DNA of 64,000 bases from Lacticaseibacillus porcinae. Lineage in GTDB: Bacteria; Bacillota; Bacilli; Lactobacillales; Lactobacillaceae. Within the stretch, counting starts at the first letter, position 1. Each line of letters opens with the position of its first letter. The position numbers and the translations under genes are program-made. The stretch lies in NCBI RefSeq assembly GCF_003946305.1, contig NZ_RHNS01000004.1:62001-126000 (forward strand), written 5' to 3'. A model generated the notes under the pieces. It saw only the letters and a list, made by a program, of their open reading frames with translations. It made no database searches and was not told where the DNA came from. Below, piece by piece: positions 8,625-16,778 of this stretch.

Positions 8625-9527
8625 TTACTTCGTCGCTTTATCGACCACATGACCGCCGAATTGATTGCGTAAAGCGGCAACCACTTTCCCAGTCATCGTG
8701 TCATCTTCTTCAGAACGGTAACGCATCATCAACGCACTGGAGATCACAGGCGTTGGGACATGCAAGCGAATGCCTTCTTCAACGGTCCAAGCACCTTCAC
8801 CGCTGGAGTGCATTACACCTTTGATTTCATCAAGCTTAGGATCGTCACTAAAGGCAGATTGGGCTAAGCTCATCAGCCAGCCGCGAATCACAGAACCGTG
8901 ATCCCACAACTTCGCAACGGCTTCGTTATCATAATCAAATTCAGATTTCGACAAAACGTCAAAGCCTTCACCGATGGCTTGCATCATGCCATATTCGATG
9001 CCGTTGTGCACCATTTTCAAGTAGTGACCAGAACCAGCAGCACCAGTGTACAAGTAGCCATCTTCTTGGGCGATAGCTTTGAATAATGGTTCGATCACAG
9101 GCCAAGTCTTCGCGTCGCCGCCGACCATGAAGTTCCCGTCGTGACGAGCGCCTTCCATACCACCTGACGTCCCAGCATCAAAGAACTTAATACCGAGTTC
9201 TGCCAGTTGATCATTGTGGCGCAGTGAATCTTGATAATAGGAGTTCCCGCCGTCGATCACAATGTCGCCAGCTTCTAACACATTCGCCAATTGATCGATG
9301 CACGCCTGCGTTGGGTCGCCTGCAGGTACCATCACCCAAACAATTTTAGGGGTTGGCAATGCTTGCACTAATTCAACGACATTGTCAGCTGCTTGCGCGC
9401 CAGTCGTTTGGACTTCTGCACGGGCTTGGGCACTTAAATCAGTGGCCACGACATCGATATCGTGATCGCGCATGTTGCGCACCAAGTTCATTCCCATTTT
9501 ACCTAAACCGATCATGCCGATTTTCAA
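8625..9527 (-). CDS. gnd: 6-phosphogluconate dehydrogenase, decarboxylating, short GntZ/YqeC type
   Basis: A 300-residue enzyme that oxidises and decarboxylates 6-phosphogluconate to ribulose 5-phosphate. The short length and motifs DGGNSYYQDS, GTSGGMEGARHDG and GSGHYLKMVHNGIEYGMMQ identify the short type, usually NAD-dependent and tied to gluconate use. GxGxxG is at residues 7-12. I choose TTG 9527, since AGGAGA is 6 bases upstream; ATG 9515 would lose part of the first strand. With gluconokinase it feeds pentose phosphate to the phosphoketolase encoded at 42.7-45.1 kb. Confidence 0.92.
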   Translation of the reverse strand: MKIGMIGLGKMGMNLVRNMRDHDIDVVATDLSAQARAEVQTTGAQAADNVVELVQALPTPKIVWVMVPAGDPTQACIDQLANVLEAGDIVIDGGNSYYQDSLRHNDQLAELGIKFFDAGTSGGMEGARHDGNFMVGGDAKTWPVIEPLFKAIAQEDGYLYTGAAGSGHYLKMVHNGIEYGMMQAIGEGFDVLSKSEFDYDNEAVAKLWDHGSVIRGWLMSLAQSAFSDDPKLDEIKGVMHSSGEGAWTVEEGIRLHVPTPVISSALMMRYRSEEDDTMTGKVVAALRNQFGGHVVDKATK

Positions 9528-9653
9528 GATAGTTCTCCTTTGTGGACACTTATTTGTCTCTAGTATATGAAAATTATTTACAGAATTCAAATTATAATTG
9601 CGTAAATCTTTTTCTCATTGAACCATGATATACTAGCCACAGAGGATATGGAC

Positions 9654-10490
9654 ATGCAAAATTTCGCCTTACAACTCCAAACCAATCAACACGCGCTCAG
9701 TGCCAAAGAACAGGCATTAGGAGATTATTTATTGGCACATCAACTCGACGCCAGCACTTGGTCGATTTCAACTTTAAGTCAAAATGCTGGTGTTTCAACT
9801 GCCACAGTATCACGTTTTGCCAAAAATCTCGGCTATGCTAACTTCCAAGCCTTGCGTTTAGCGCTGGCGCAACCGCAAGCCAAACATCAGCTATTTGAAG
9901 AAATTCAACCCACTGATTCGTTGATCACCATGGCAGATAAAGTCTTTGCTGCAAACGTCGACGCATTAAATGCCACCAGCGCTAATCTCGATGCTAACGC
10001 CTTGACGCAAGCCGTTGATTTGTTGACGCACGCCGGGACTGTGGGATTATTTGGCTTAGGTGCTAGTAATTTAGTCGCGTTAGATGGCTATCACAAATTC
10101 TTGCGCACACCGATCAACGCGACATATGCAAGTGACTTTCACATGCAACTGATGGCCGTCACCCGCTTGAAACCGACAGATTGTGCCATTGTGATCTCGC
10201 ACACCGGTAGTGACCGCGATGCGTTGGCGTTAGCACAAGTCGCCCATGATCATGAAGTCCCATTGATCGTCATCACTGGGGCGGCTAAATCACCTGTTGC
10301 TAAGCTTGCAGATGTGGTATTTGTTGCTATTGCTGAAGAAACGCAGTATCGGGTTGAAGCCTTACATGCATTGATCGCTCAAATGTCGTTGATGGATACC
10401 CTGTTTATGTTGTGCGCTGTTTCAATGGATGAAGGTTCAACAGCGGTATTAGCAGATATTCGCCAAGCAATCGAAAAAACTCGACTTTAA
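9654..10490 (+). CDS. RpiR/MurR-family transcriptional regulator of the gluconate genes
   Basis: A 278-residue regulator. The N-terminal helix-turn-helix is at about 35-60 (TLSQNAGVSTATVSRFAKNL). A SIS sugar-phosphate-binding domain follows (GLFGLGASNLVALD; AIVISHTGSDRDALALAQ). It is divergent from gnd-gntK over a 126-bp AT-rich intergenic region, so control of those genes by 6-phosphogluconate is the natural inference. ATG 9654 is chosen because AGAGGA lies 7 bases upstream; earlier in-frame starts at 9618 and 9648 have no usable ribosome site. Confidence 0.88.
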   Translation: MQNFALQLQTNQHALSAKEQALGDYLLAHQLDASTWSISTLSQNAGVSTATVSRFAKNLGYANFQALRLALAQPQAKHQLFEEIQPTDSLITMADKVFAANVDALNATSANLDANALTQAVDLLTHAGTVGLFGLGASNLVALDGYHKFLRTPINATYASDFHMQLMAVTRLKPTDCAIVISHTGSDRDALALAQVAHDHEVPLIVITGAAKSPVAKLADVVFVAIAEETQYRVEALHALIAQMSLMDTLFMLCAVSMDEGSTAVLADIRQAIEKTRL

Positions 10491-10517
10491 TTGATGTTAA
10501 CCATTATTCATCAACAA

Positions 10518-10554
10518 AAAGACCAACCAAAACGTCAGGTTTTGATTGGTCTTT
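10518..10554. terminator. Bidirectional rho-independent terminator
   Basis: 16-bp stem (10518-10533 with 10539-10554) with a single non-Watson-Crick pair, 5-base loop, A/T runs on both sides. It lies between the converging RpiR and PTS IIC genes. Confidence 0.92.
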
Positions 10555-10576
10555 ATTCTTGATTTGACCAAGCGGA

Positions 10577-11680
10577 TTAAAGCACCTTCAAATCTCCGAT
10601 ATCAAAATCGTCATCACTTTCGCTTTCAACTGGCGCGGCTTCTTTGATGGTCGGCTTTAATAAGATGACCATTGACGTTGTGACTGCCACACCGATCAAT
10701 GATGCTAACAAGTAAATGAGTGGCTTTTGTGAGACGAACGCAACGATCCATCCACCCCACGGAGCGGGATTACCAGTTCCTAATGTCATTGCGACTGCAG
10801 AGCCAACCGCTGCACCAACCATGTTACTTGGAATGACACGTAATGGATCAGATGCTGCAAATGGAATCGCACCTTCGGTAATACCGACCATCCCCATCAC
10901 TAATGCAGCCTTCCCTGAATCTTTTTCTTCGGCAGTGAACTTCTTAGGGGCAATTAACGTCGCAAGTCCCATCGCCAACGGTGGCACACAGATTGCAACA
11001 CCGATTCCGGCCATGATCAACATTGCAGAGTGACTAGGCAAGCCAGTCGCTTTATCAATCATGCCAACCAAAGCTGATCCAAACGAAAACGCAACTTTAT
11101 TAACTGGACCACCCATGTCAAAACCGATCATCGCACCAAGAATCAAACCTAAAACAATGGTGTTCCCAGTACCGAGGCCTGATAACCATTTTGTTAAAAC
11201 GGTCATCAATCCGGCAATTGGTTTACCGATACCCCAAACCATAATGCCGCCAACCACTAAAGTACTCAATAACGGAATAACTAAAATTGGCATAATTGAT
11301 TGCAGGTTCTTTGTTACTTTGATCTTTTTAAGATAAAAAACAACGATCCCGGCTAACAAACCTGAAAGAATCCCACCAATAAATCCGGCACCGATGTTCG
11401 CAGAAAGCAAGCCACCGATGACACCTGGTGCTAGCCCAGGACGATCAACCATTGAATAGGCGATGTAGCCTGACAAGATCGGTACCATCAGTCCTAATCC
11501 AGTCGTCCCAATTTGGGAGAGATCTCCTAGGACACCACTAGAAGGTACCGCAGATTTTCCTGATAATAATACACTCAACGCCAACAAAATCCCACCAGCA
11601 ACAACAAACGGAATCATGTAAGAAACACCGGTCATCAAATGCGTCCGGGTATCTTTTAATAGGTCCTTTAGTCCGCCCAT
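10577..11680 (-). CDS. PTS fructose-family transporter, IIC component
   Basis: A 367-residue membrane permease of the fructose-mannitol PTS superfamily with about ten membrane segments. Typical IIC stretches are YMIPFVVAGGILLALS, GFIGGILSGLLAG, IGFDMGGPVNKVAF and GITEGAIPFAASDP. It moves and phosphorylates a sugar or polyol with the IIB and IIA proteins encoded upstream (15-base gap from IIB). The separate A, B and C polypeptides resemble the Frw-type systems of enteric bacteria rather than fused FruA. Neighbouring glycyl radical enzyme genes suggest the substrate is not plain fructose. Confidence 0.92.
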   Translation of the reverse strand: MGGLKDLLKDTRTHLMTGVSYMIPFVVAGGILLALSVLLSGKSAVPSSGVLGDLSQIGTTGLGLMVPILSGYIAYSMVDRPGLAPGVIGGLLSANIGAGFIGGILSGLLAGIVVFYLKKIKVTKNLQSIMPILVIPLLSTLVVGGIMVWGIGKPIAGLMTVLTKWLSGLGTGNTIVLGLILGAMIGFDMGGPVNKVAFSFGSALVGMIDKATGLPSHSAMLIMAGIGVAICVPPLAMGLATLIAPKKFTAEEKDSGKAALVMGMVGITEGAIPFAASDPLRVIPSNMVGAAVGSAVAMTLGTGNPAPWGGWIVAFVSQKPLIYLLASLIGVAVTTSMVILLKPTIKEAAPVESESDDDFDIGDLKVL

Positions 11681-11695
11681 GGTATTCCCTCCTGA

Positions 11696-12010
11696 TTAAG
11701 CTAACTTTTGTGCCAGTTTTTCGACAATGATCGGTGATTTTTTAATCAAGTCACTCGCATGAACACGCAACACAGGCTTGCCTTTAAAACGTTCTTCATT
11801 TTTGATCCCAATATCATTGGTTAAAATCACAACATCAGCATCATGAATTTGTGCTGGGCTCAAAGCATCTTCAATCCCAATTTGACCCTGTGTTTCGACA
11901 AAGCAACTTTCGCAAGCCTTAGACTCATCGGCCGCAACTTTTAAACTTTCTGCGGCCATATACGTATGCGCAACGCCTGATGGGCAAGCTGTAACTGCGA
12001 TAATTTTCAT
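11696..12010 (-). CDS. PTS fructose-family transporter, IIB component
   Basis: A 104-residue phosphocarrier with the phosphorylation cysteine at residue 9 in TACPSGVAHTYMAAESL, the classical fructose IIB signature. It passes phosphate from IIA to the incoming sugar at IIC. Its start overlaps the IIA stop by 4 bases and is preceded by GGAGG, showing translational coupling within the IIA-IIB-IIC operon. Confidence 0.93.
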   Translation of the reverse strand: MKIIAVTACPSGVAHTYMAAESLKVAADESKACESCFVETQGQIGIEDALSPAQIHDADVVILTNDIGIKNEERFKGKPVLRVHASDLIKKSPIIVEKLAQKLA

Positions 12011-12480
12011 GATGGAACCTCCAAAGTTTGATTAATGGTATTACCAATTAAAGCAATAACTTCATCTTCACTTGTTGCTTGTTTGATCTTACTGCGAAAA
12101 TCTGCATGAATTAATTGACGCGATAATGCCGCTAATAGTTTCAAATGTGCATCACCTTGACTAGCTGCCGGTACCGCTAATTGAAAAACCATATCCACTG
12201 GCTTGCCATCCATTGCTTCCCAATCAATTGGTTGTTCAAGTTTGGCAATCGCCACTGAAACTGATTTAACCGCATCTGTTTTCCCATGTGGAATCGCGAT
12301 GCCAAAACCAATTCCTGTAGTGGTTAACGCTTCTCGATCCGCCACGTTTTGCATATATACGGCCGGATCATTTAATCGCCCATCGTGATCAAGTAGGGTG
12401 GTCAACCGAGAAAACACATCTTCTTTGGTTTTCGCAACGACGTTTAAATCAATAATTGCTTTAGATAACACTTCAGTCAT
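12007..12480 (-). CDS. PTS fructose/mannitol-family IIA component
   Basis: A 157-residue PTS IIA type-2 domain protein. The phosphorylated histidine is His65 in GIAIPHGK, with the usual helix HLKLLAALSRQL further on. It takes phosphate from HPr and hands it to IIB. First gene of the operon, with AGGAGGG before ATG 12480. A cre-like site lies about 90 bases upstream, which fits catabolite control. Confidence 0.92.
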   Translation of the reverse strand: MTEVLSKAIIDLNVVAKTKEDVFSRLTTLLDHDGRLNDPAVYMQNVADREALTTTGIGFGIAIPHGKTDAVKSVSVAIAKLEQPIDWEAMDGKPVDMVFQLAVPAASQGDAHLKLLAALSRQLIHADFRSKIKQATSEDEVIALIGNTINQTLEVPS

Positions 12481-12564
12481 GGTCTTAATCCCTCCTTACC
12501 ATTTGCTGATGTCTCTAGATTAAACGACTGACATCACGTTAAACAACCTGTTCCATCAGTTTTT

Positions 12565-12588
12565 TGTAAGCGCTTCAGTCGGAAGCGC
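12565..12588 (-). promoter_or_regulatory. cre-like site overlapping a GCGCTTC/GAAGCGC inverted repeat
   Basis: Positions 12565-12578 (TGTAAGCGCTTCAG) match the CcpA cre consensus at most positions. They overlap a perfect 7-bp inverted repeat with a 5-base spacer (12570-12576 with 12582-12588). The site lies in the PTS promoter region, after the terminator of the upstream activase gene. The whole 12481-12723 gap holds only this site and that terminator. Confidence 0.45.
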
Positions 12589-12680
12589 CTATATTACAAG
12601 GATTTTGCTGGATTCCAAGAAATAAACGAGTAGAATTTTGCACAACTGTGTAAAACCAAAAAAAATAGGCTCCTAACATC

Positions 12681-12714
12681 AAAAAAAGACTGCTCTTTTA
12701 TAAAAAGAACAGTC
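12681..12714 (-). terminator. Rho-independent terminator after the activase gene
   Basis: GACTGTTC-type stem with one G-T pair and a 7-base T-run on the minus strand. It separates the glycyl radical enzyme operon from the PTS operon. Confidence 0.88.
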
Positions 12715-12723
12715 CTCGCATTA

Positions 12724-13506
12724 TTATTCCAACCCGCTCACCACTGCGTGAATGCCTTGAGACTCAAATAACGTATGAATAGTGTCCACTTCCTCAGTCG
12801 TTAACAATGGCGTATCTTCAAGTTGATAATCACGCTTCAAATACTTATATTTCTGACTGCCATATTGATGAAACGGCAAGATATGCACTTCTGGTACGCC
12901 AACGGACTGAACATAGTCCACAATTTGCTGTAGGTTCTCAGGCACTGTGGTGTAGCCAGGAATCAAGGGAATTCGCGGTGTCACTTTCACGCTGTCCGCC
13001 TGCAAAAAGGCTTCAAAACTGGCTTTAACCATCGCCACATTGTCACCGATCACATCACGCGCTCGGATCGGATCCATGATTTTCAAATCAAACAGGGCTT
13101 GATCAACATAAGGTAGCACCTTTTGCACCGAACGCATCGGTACCGCACCGGTGGTTTCGATTGCCGTGTTAATGCCAAGGGCATGGACGGCTTTCAACAA
13201 CTCGGCGGAAAAATCTGCTTGCACGAGGCACTCCCCACCAGATAAAGTTACGCCACCACCTGATGTCCGGTAAAACACCTCATCTTTTTCGATTTCGTCC
13301 AATACTTGATCAACAGTCATCCAGTGCGTAATCGTCTCTTCAACGCCATTTTTCACCCAAGTCAACGGTCGCACCGGTCCTTGAGATTCGGGATTGCTAC
13401 ACCAAGGACAGTGCAACGGGCAGCCTTGCAAAAACACAATGGTGCGAATGCCAGGACCATCATGGATCGAATAACGTTGAACGTTGAAGACTAAGCCTTG
13501 TGTCAT
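12724..13506 (-). CDS. Glycyl radical enzyme activating protein (radical SAM)
   Basis: A 260-residue radical SAM enzyme that installs the glycyl radical on the enzyme encoded just upstream. The iron-sulfur motif CxxxCxxC is CPLHCPWC (residues 30-37), and SGGGVTLSGGE is the SAM-binding stretch. The length is close to PflA and leaves no room for the extra ferredoxin clusters found in many dehydratase activases. GGAGG precedes ATG 13506, 12 bases after the enzyme's stop, so the two form an operon. Partner specificity comes from position. Confidence 0.92.
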   Translation of the reverse strand: MTQGLVFNVQRYSIHDGPGIRTIVFLQGCPLHCPWCSNPESQGPVRPLTWVKNGVEETITHWMTVDQVLDEIEKDEVFYRTSGGGVTLSGGECLVQADFSAELLKAVHALGINTAIETTGAVPMRSVQKVLPYVDQALFDLKIMDPIRARDVIGDNVAMVKASFEAFLQADSVKVTPRIPLIPGYTTVPENLQQIVDYVQSVGVPEVHILPFHQYGSQKYKYLKRDYQLEDTPLLTTEEVDTIHTLFESQGIHAVVSGLE

Positions 13507-13517
13507 GTGACCGCCTC

Positions 13518-15848
13518 CTATAACGAGTGTTCTGCCCGCGCGATAATATCGTCTTGAATGTGTTTATTCAAATCGACGAAAAATGCTGAGTAGCCGGCAA
13601 CACGTACAACCAACCCCGCGTAGTTTTCTGGGTGTTTTTGTGCATCTAACAACGTTTCACGAGACTGGACGTTAAATTGAACATGGCGAATCTTCAGTTG
13701 CGTGAACGCCATCAAGAAGTCGGCAAATTTCTTAATGCCGTTATCGCCTTTCAACGTTGCCGGCGAGAACTTCACATTGAGCAAACTGCCATTGACCGCT
13801 AAAGTGTTGTCAATTTTGCTGACTGACTTCAAGACAGCAGTAGGGCCTAAGTGATCGCGTCCAACCATCGGCGACAACCCGCCGTCAGCTAGTTGTTCAT
13901 GCGCTTTGCGACCATCTGGTGTGGCGCCAACATCTTCACCTAACGGAATATGTGCGGAAACGGTGTAAGCACCGGCGTTAAACTCCCCACCGCGAATATT
14001 ATGGTATTTTCCTAATTCTAAGGCAAAATGCCGGAAGATTTTTGCACATTCCATATCCAATTCCGCATTATCGTTCCCGTACTTATCAAAATCATGGATC
14101 AAATGCTGACGCAATGCTTCACCATCTTCACCAGCATAATTGGAGTGCAACACTTCAACTAAGTGCTTAAACGTCAATTCATGGTTTTCAAACACTGCTT
14201 GTTTGATCACGTAAAGGGAATCGGCTAAGTTTGGTTCACCGATACCTTGGACTCCAGAGAAGTTGTAGCGTGCGCCGCCTTGGGTCACATCTTTACCGTT
14301 TTGGATACAATCTTCCACTAATGCCGACAAAAACGGAATCGGTGCAAAGTTGCGATGACCGAGATCAACAATGTCAGAACCTGCCGTCACAATTTTAACG
14401 TAATGATCGATTTTATCGAGGATATGCTGACGGAGTTTCGCATAGGTCACCTCAGGATCATCTTTCAAATCATCAATGGCTAATTCCATCACCCGCATCA
14501 AATTGAACAAGGCGATATCATGCAACCCATAAGTTCGCCCTGGGATCGTCGTTTCCACACAACCGACGACACCGTAATCGCGTGCATCATCCAGGGAAAC
14601 GCCTTTGCTCAAAAAACCAGGAATGCAAACTTCGTCATTAAAAATCATCGGGATCCCTGTACCTAAGCGAATCGTTTCACAGGTTTTATTCAAGAACCGC
14701 CGTGGGATCTGTTCGTTGATTCGGACTGACAAATTCGGTTGTGGCAACTGAATTTCATGATAAATATCTAGCATTTCATTGGACAACGCATTGACTGAAT
14801 ATTGGCCATATTTATCGTAACCACCAAGCGACACAGTGTACCCTGTTGGAAAACCGGCAAAACATTTGGCTGACTCGGCACTCCGCAACAACACCACATC
14901 ATTGGTTTTCAAATAAAAGTCGCCAAGCACTTCATGCAAAAAGCTTGCTGGGATTTCAGGGTCATCCAACGCTGCTTGATAAAAGTCGCCTAAATACTGA
15001 TCCATTCTTCCTAATGATAATGAAGAGGCATTAGACTCGAACTGCCCAACAATACTGGTCATCCATAACAATTGCAAGGCTTCATAAAACGTCGTCGGGG
15101 CTTTGGTTTCCAGACGTTCACACATTGACGCAATTTCTGCTAACTCAACTTTGCGATAAGCTGGCGCAGTTGTGATCATTTCACGTGCCAAATCAGCATA
15201 ACGTTGAAAGTGCCGCTGCATCGCTTCAAATACGAGTAGCGCGGCTTTAAAGAAGTCATTATCAGGTTCTTGTTCAATTTTAGCTTGCAAAGTCGTCACG
15301 TAATCACCGACCCCACGCGATAAAATCGCCGGGAAGTCCATAATAATGTGACCTTGGCCTTTATCTGTTTGATTGAGTTTGATCACGCGATCATCAAGTG
15401 CACCTTTGACCTCTGGCGTCAGCTTAGCATTGATGAAATCCTTCATCGAACGACCTTGCCAATATGGCAATAAGACCTTGCGATAAGTGGCTTTGTCCGT
15501 TTCGGTAAATTCAAACTGGTCTTGAGGACGCGTGGCGATGGTGTCAATTTCATCCATGATCCAATAAGGATCCATTTCTGGTGATAATATCCCACTCCGC
15601 GGGCGAACAGTGCGGTTACCTACCAATAGCTCGCCATCTCGAATACTGATTTTTACATGGTCAAGAATATACGCCGTCGCTTGAGCACGACGTAAGATCA
15701 AAGGCTGGCCTTGGGTTTGTTGATACGATTTGGTATACAACAATGCGCGTTCGATGGAAATCTGACGTTTTGTTTTAAATAAGTGGGCCTTCATTGCTTG
15801 AATTTGTGAAGTCGGCCGAGCATTGAGATAAGTTTGCGTTGCAATCAT
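13518..15848 (-). CDS. Glycyl radical enzyme of the YbiW/PflD-PFL2 group, not canonical pyruvate formate-lyase
   Basis: About 776 residues. The glycyl radical site is Gly752 in RVAGYSAFF near the C-terminus. The thiyl cysteine is Cys430 in VVGCVETT: a single cysteine followed by Val-Glu, whereas PflB has two adjacent cysteines. Glu432 matches the catalytic acid of C-O lyase type enzymes (glycerol dehydratase, CutC). The position of the glycerol dehydratase substrate histidine in SNGHSIS reads SNASSLS here, so glycerol is unlikely. ATG 15848 has AAAGGTGG upstream; the frame opens to 15872. Operon with its activase, next to a fructose-like PTS and divergent from a DeoR regulator. An anhydrohexitol 6-phosphate lyase is my preferred inference; automatic tools would probably call it formate C-acetyltransferase. 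Confidence 0.88.
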   Translation of the reverse strand: MIATQTYLNARPTSQIQAMKAHLFKTKRQISIERALLYTKSYQQTQGQPLILRRAQATAYILDHVKISIRDGELLVGNRTVRPRSGILSPEMDPYWIMDEIDTIATRPQDQFEFTETDKATYRKVLLPYWQGRSMKDFINAKLTPEVKGALDDRVIKLNQTDKGQGHIIMDFPAILSRGVGDYVTTLQAKIEQEPDNDFFKAALLVFEAMQRHFQRYADLAREMITTAPAYRKVELAEIASMCERLETKAPTTFYEALQLLWMTSIVGQFESNASSLSLGRMDQYLGDFYQAALDDPEIPASFLHEVLGDFYLKTNDVVLLRSAESAKCFAGFPTGYTVSLGGYDKYGQYSVNALSNEMLDIYHEIQLPQPNLSVRINEQIPRRFLNKTCETIRLGTGIPMIFNDEVCIPGFLSKGVSLDDARDYGVVGCVETTIPGRTYGLHDIALFNLMRVMELAIDDLKDDPEVTYAKLRQHILDKIDHYVKIVTAGSDIVDLGHRNFAPIPFLSALVEDCIQNGKDVTQGGARYNFSGVQGIGEPNLADSLYVIKQAVFENHELTFKHLVEVLHSNYAGEDGEALRQHLIHDFDKYGNDNAELDMECAKIFRHFALELGKYHNIRGGEFNAGAYTVSAHIPLGEDVGATPDGRKAHEQLADGGLSPMVGRDHLGPTAVLKSVSKIDNTLAVNGSLLNVKFSPATLKGDNGIKKFADFLMAFTQLKIRHVQFNVQSRETLLDAQKHPENYAGLVVRVAGYSAFFVDLNKHIQDDIIARAEHSL

Positions 15849-16002
15849 AAGATAACCACCTTTCTGATTCAAAGTTTAAGCGGTTTCTCCGTTATATTCA
15901 ACGTTTTTCTTTGATTTCATCACACTTGCACAAATGTTCAACGAAATTCATTGAATTCCTTGGAATTGAGTGGTAAATTTACCTCAAGCGGAGGTAATCA
16001 AC

Positions 16003-16767
16003 ATGAAAGCCATTGAAATTCAACAACGGCGTGAGCAGATCTTGACCTTATTAGAGCAACGATCCCCACTTGCTGTCAGCACATTAGTTCAACAGTTAAA
16101 AGTGTCAGATGAAACTGTTCGCCACGACTTAGCCATTTTGGCCAAGCAAGGGATTGTCGCCAAGCGCTACGGCAAAGCGGAACTATTGCCAGCGGCTGCC
16201 CTTCCACCAGTAGCGGCTCGTAGCACCACGGAAGCTGAAGCCAAACAAACAATCGCCAAAGCCGCATTAGCGTTGATCACCCCACAGATGCACACCATTG
16301 GCTTAGATCAAGGCAGCACGACGGCGTTGGTCGCGCAAGGTCTCAATCAACTTCATGATAAAACCATTGTCACAAGATCATTGTTATCACTGATTGCGTT
16401 AAAAGATGGTGATAACGCCTTTTACACACCAGGTGGGTACTACAACGCTGACGATATGGCCTTTCAAAATCAAAACCGCGACACTATGGCCGACTTGCAA
16501 CTAGACATCAGCTTCTTTGGCTCTAGTGGCGTGAAAAATCGCCAAGGTACCTGCTCATCTAGCTTTACCGACGCTGAAGCCAAACAGCAGATGCATCATC
16601 AATCAACGATGACCGTTGCCTTGCTCGACCACACGAAATTTGAGCAAACCTCTTTGATCGCGGTTACCCCTTTTGAGCAATTCGACTGTTTGATCACCGA
16701 CGCGCAAATTGATGCTAAAACTTTAACTGCGCTACGTCAGCAAACTGATGTCATCGTTGCGCAATAG
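16003..16767 (+). CDS. DeoR-family transcriptional regulator
   Basis: A 254-residue repressor-type protein. The N-terminal DeoR helix-turn-helix is at about 6-55 (RREQILTLLEQ; VSDETVRHDLAILAKQGIVAKRYG). A C-terminal sugar-phosphate sensor domain follows, with GLDQGSTT, FFGSSGVKNRQG and ALLDHTKF. It is divergent from the glycyl radical enzyme gene across 154 bp and so is the likely local regulator of it, perhaps also of the PTS. ATG 16003 is chosen because CGGAGGT lies 8 bases upstream. It is followed after 11 bases by the SorC-type regulator. Confidence 0.9.
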   Translation: MKAIEIQQRREQILTLLEQRSPLAVSTLVQQLKVSDETVRHDLAILAKQGIVAKRYGKAELLPAAALPPVAARSTTEAEAKQTIAKAALALITPQMHTIGLDQGSTTALVAQGLNQLHDKTIVTRSLLSLIALKDGDNAFYTPGGYYNADDMAFQNQNRDTMADLQLDISFFGSSGVKNRQGTCSSSFTDAEAKQQMHHQSTMTVALLDHTKFEQTSLIAVTPFEQFDCLITDAQIDAKTLTALRQQTDVIVAQ

Positions 16768-16778
16768 GAGGTTTGACC

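Noticed and set aside
13518-15848. Annotation as pyruvate formate-lyase (pflB)
   Set aside because: The Cys-Cys pair is absent and the C-V-E motif belongs to the C-O lyase side of the family.
15875-15888. cre site upstream of the glycyl radical enzyme gene (TTTAAGCGGTTTCT)
   Set aside because: Three mismatches to consensus and not clearly placed relative to a promoter; too weak to list.
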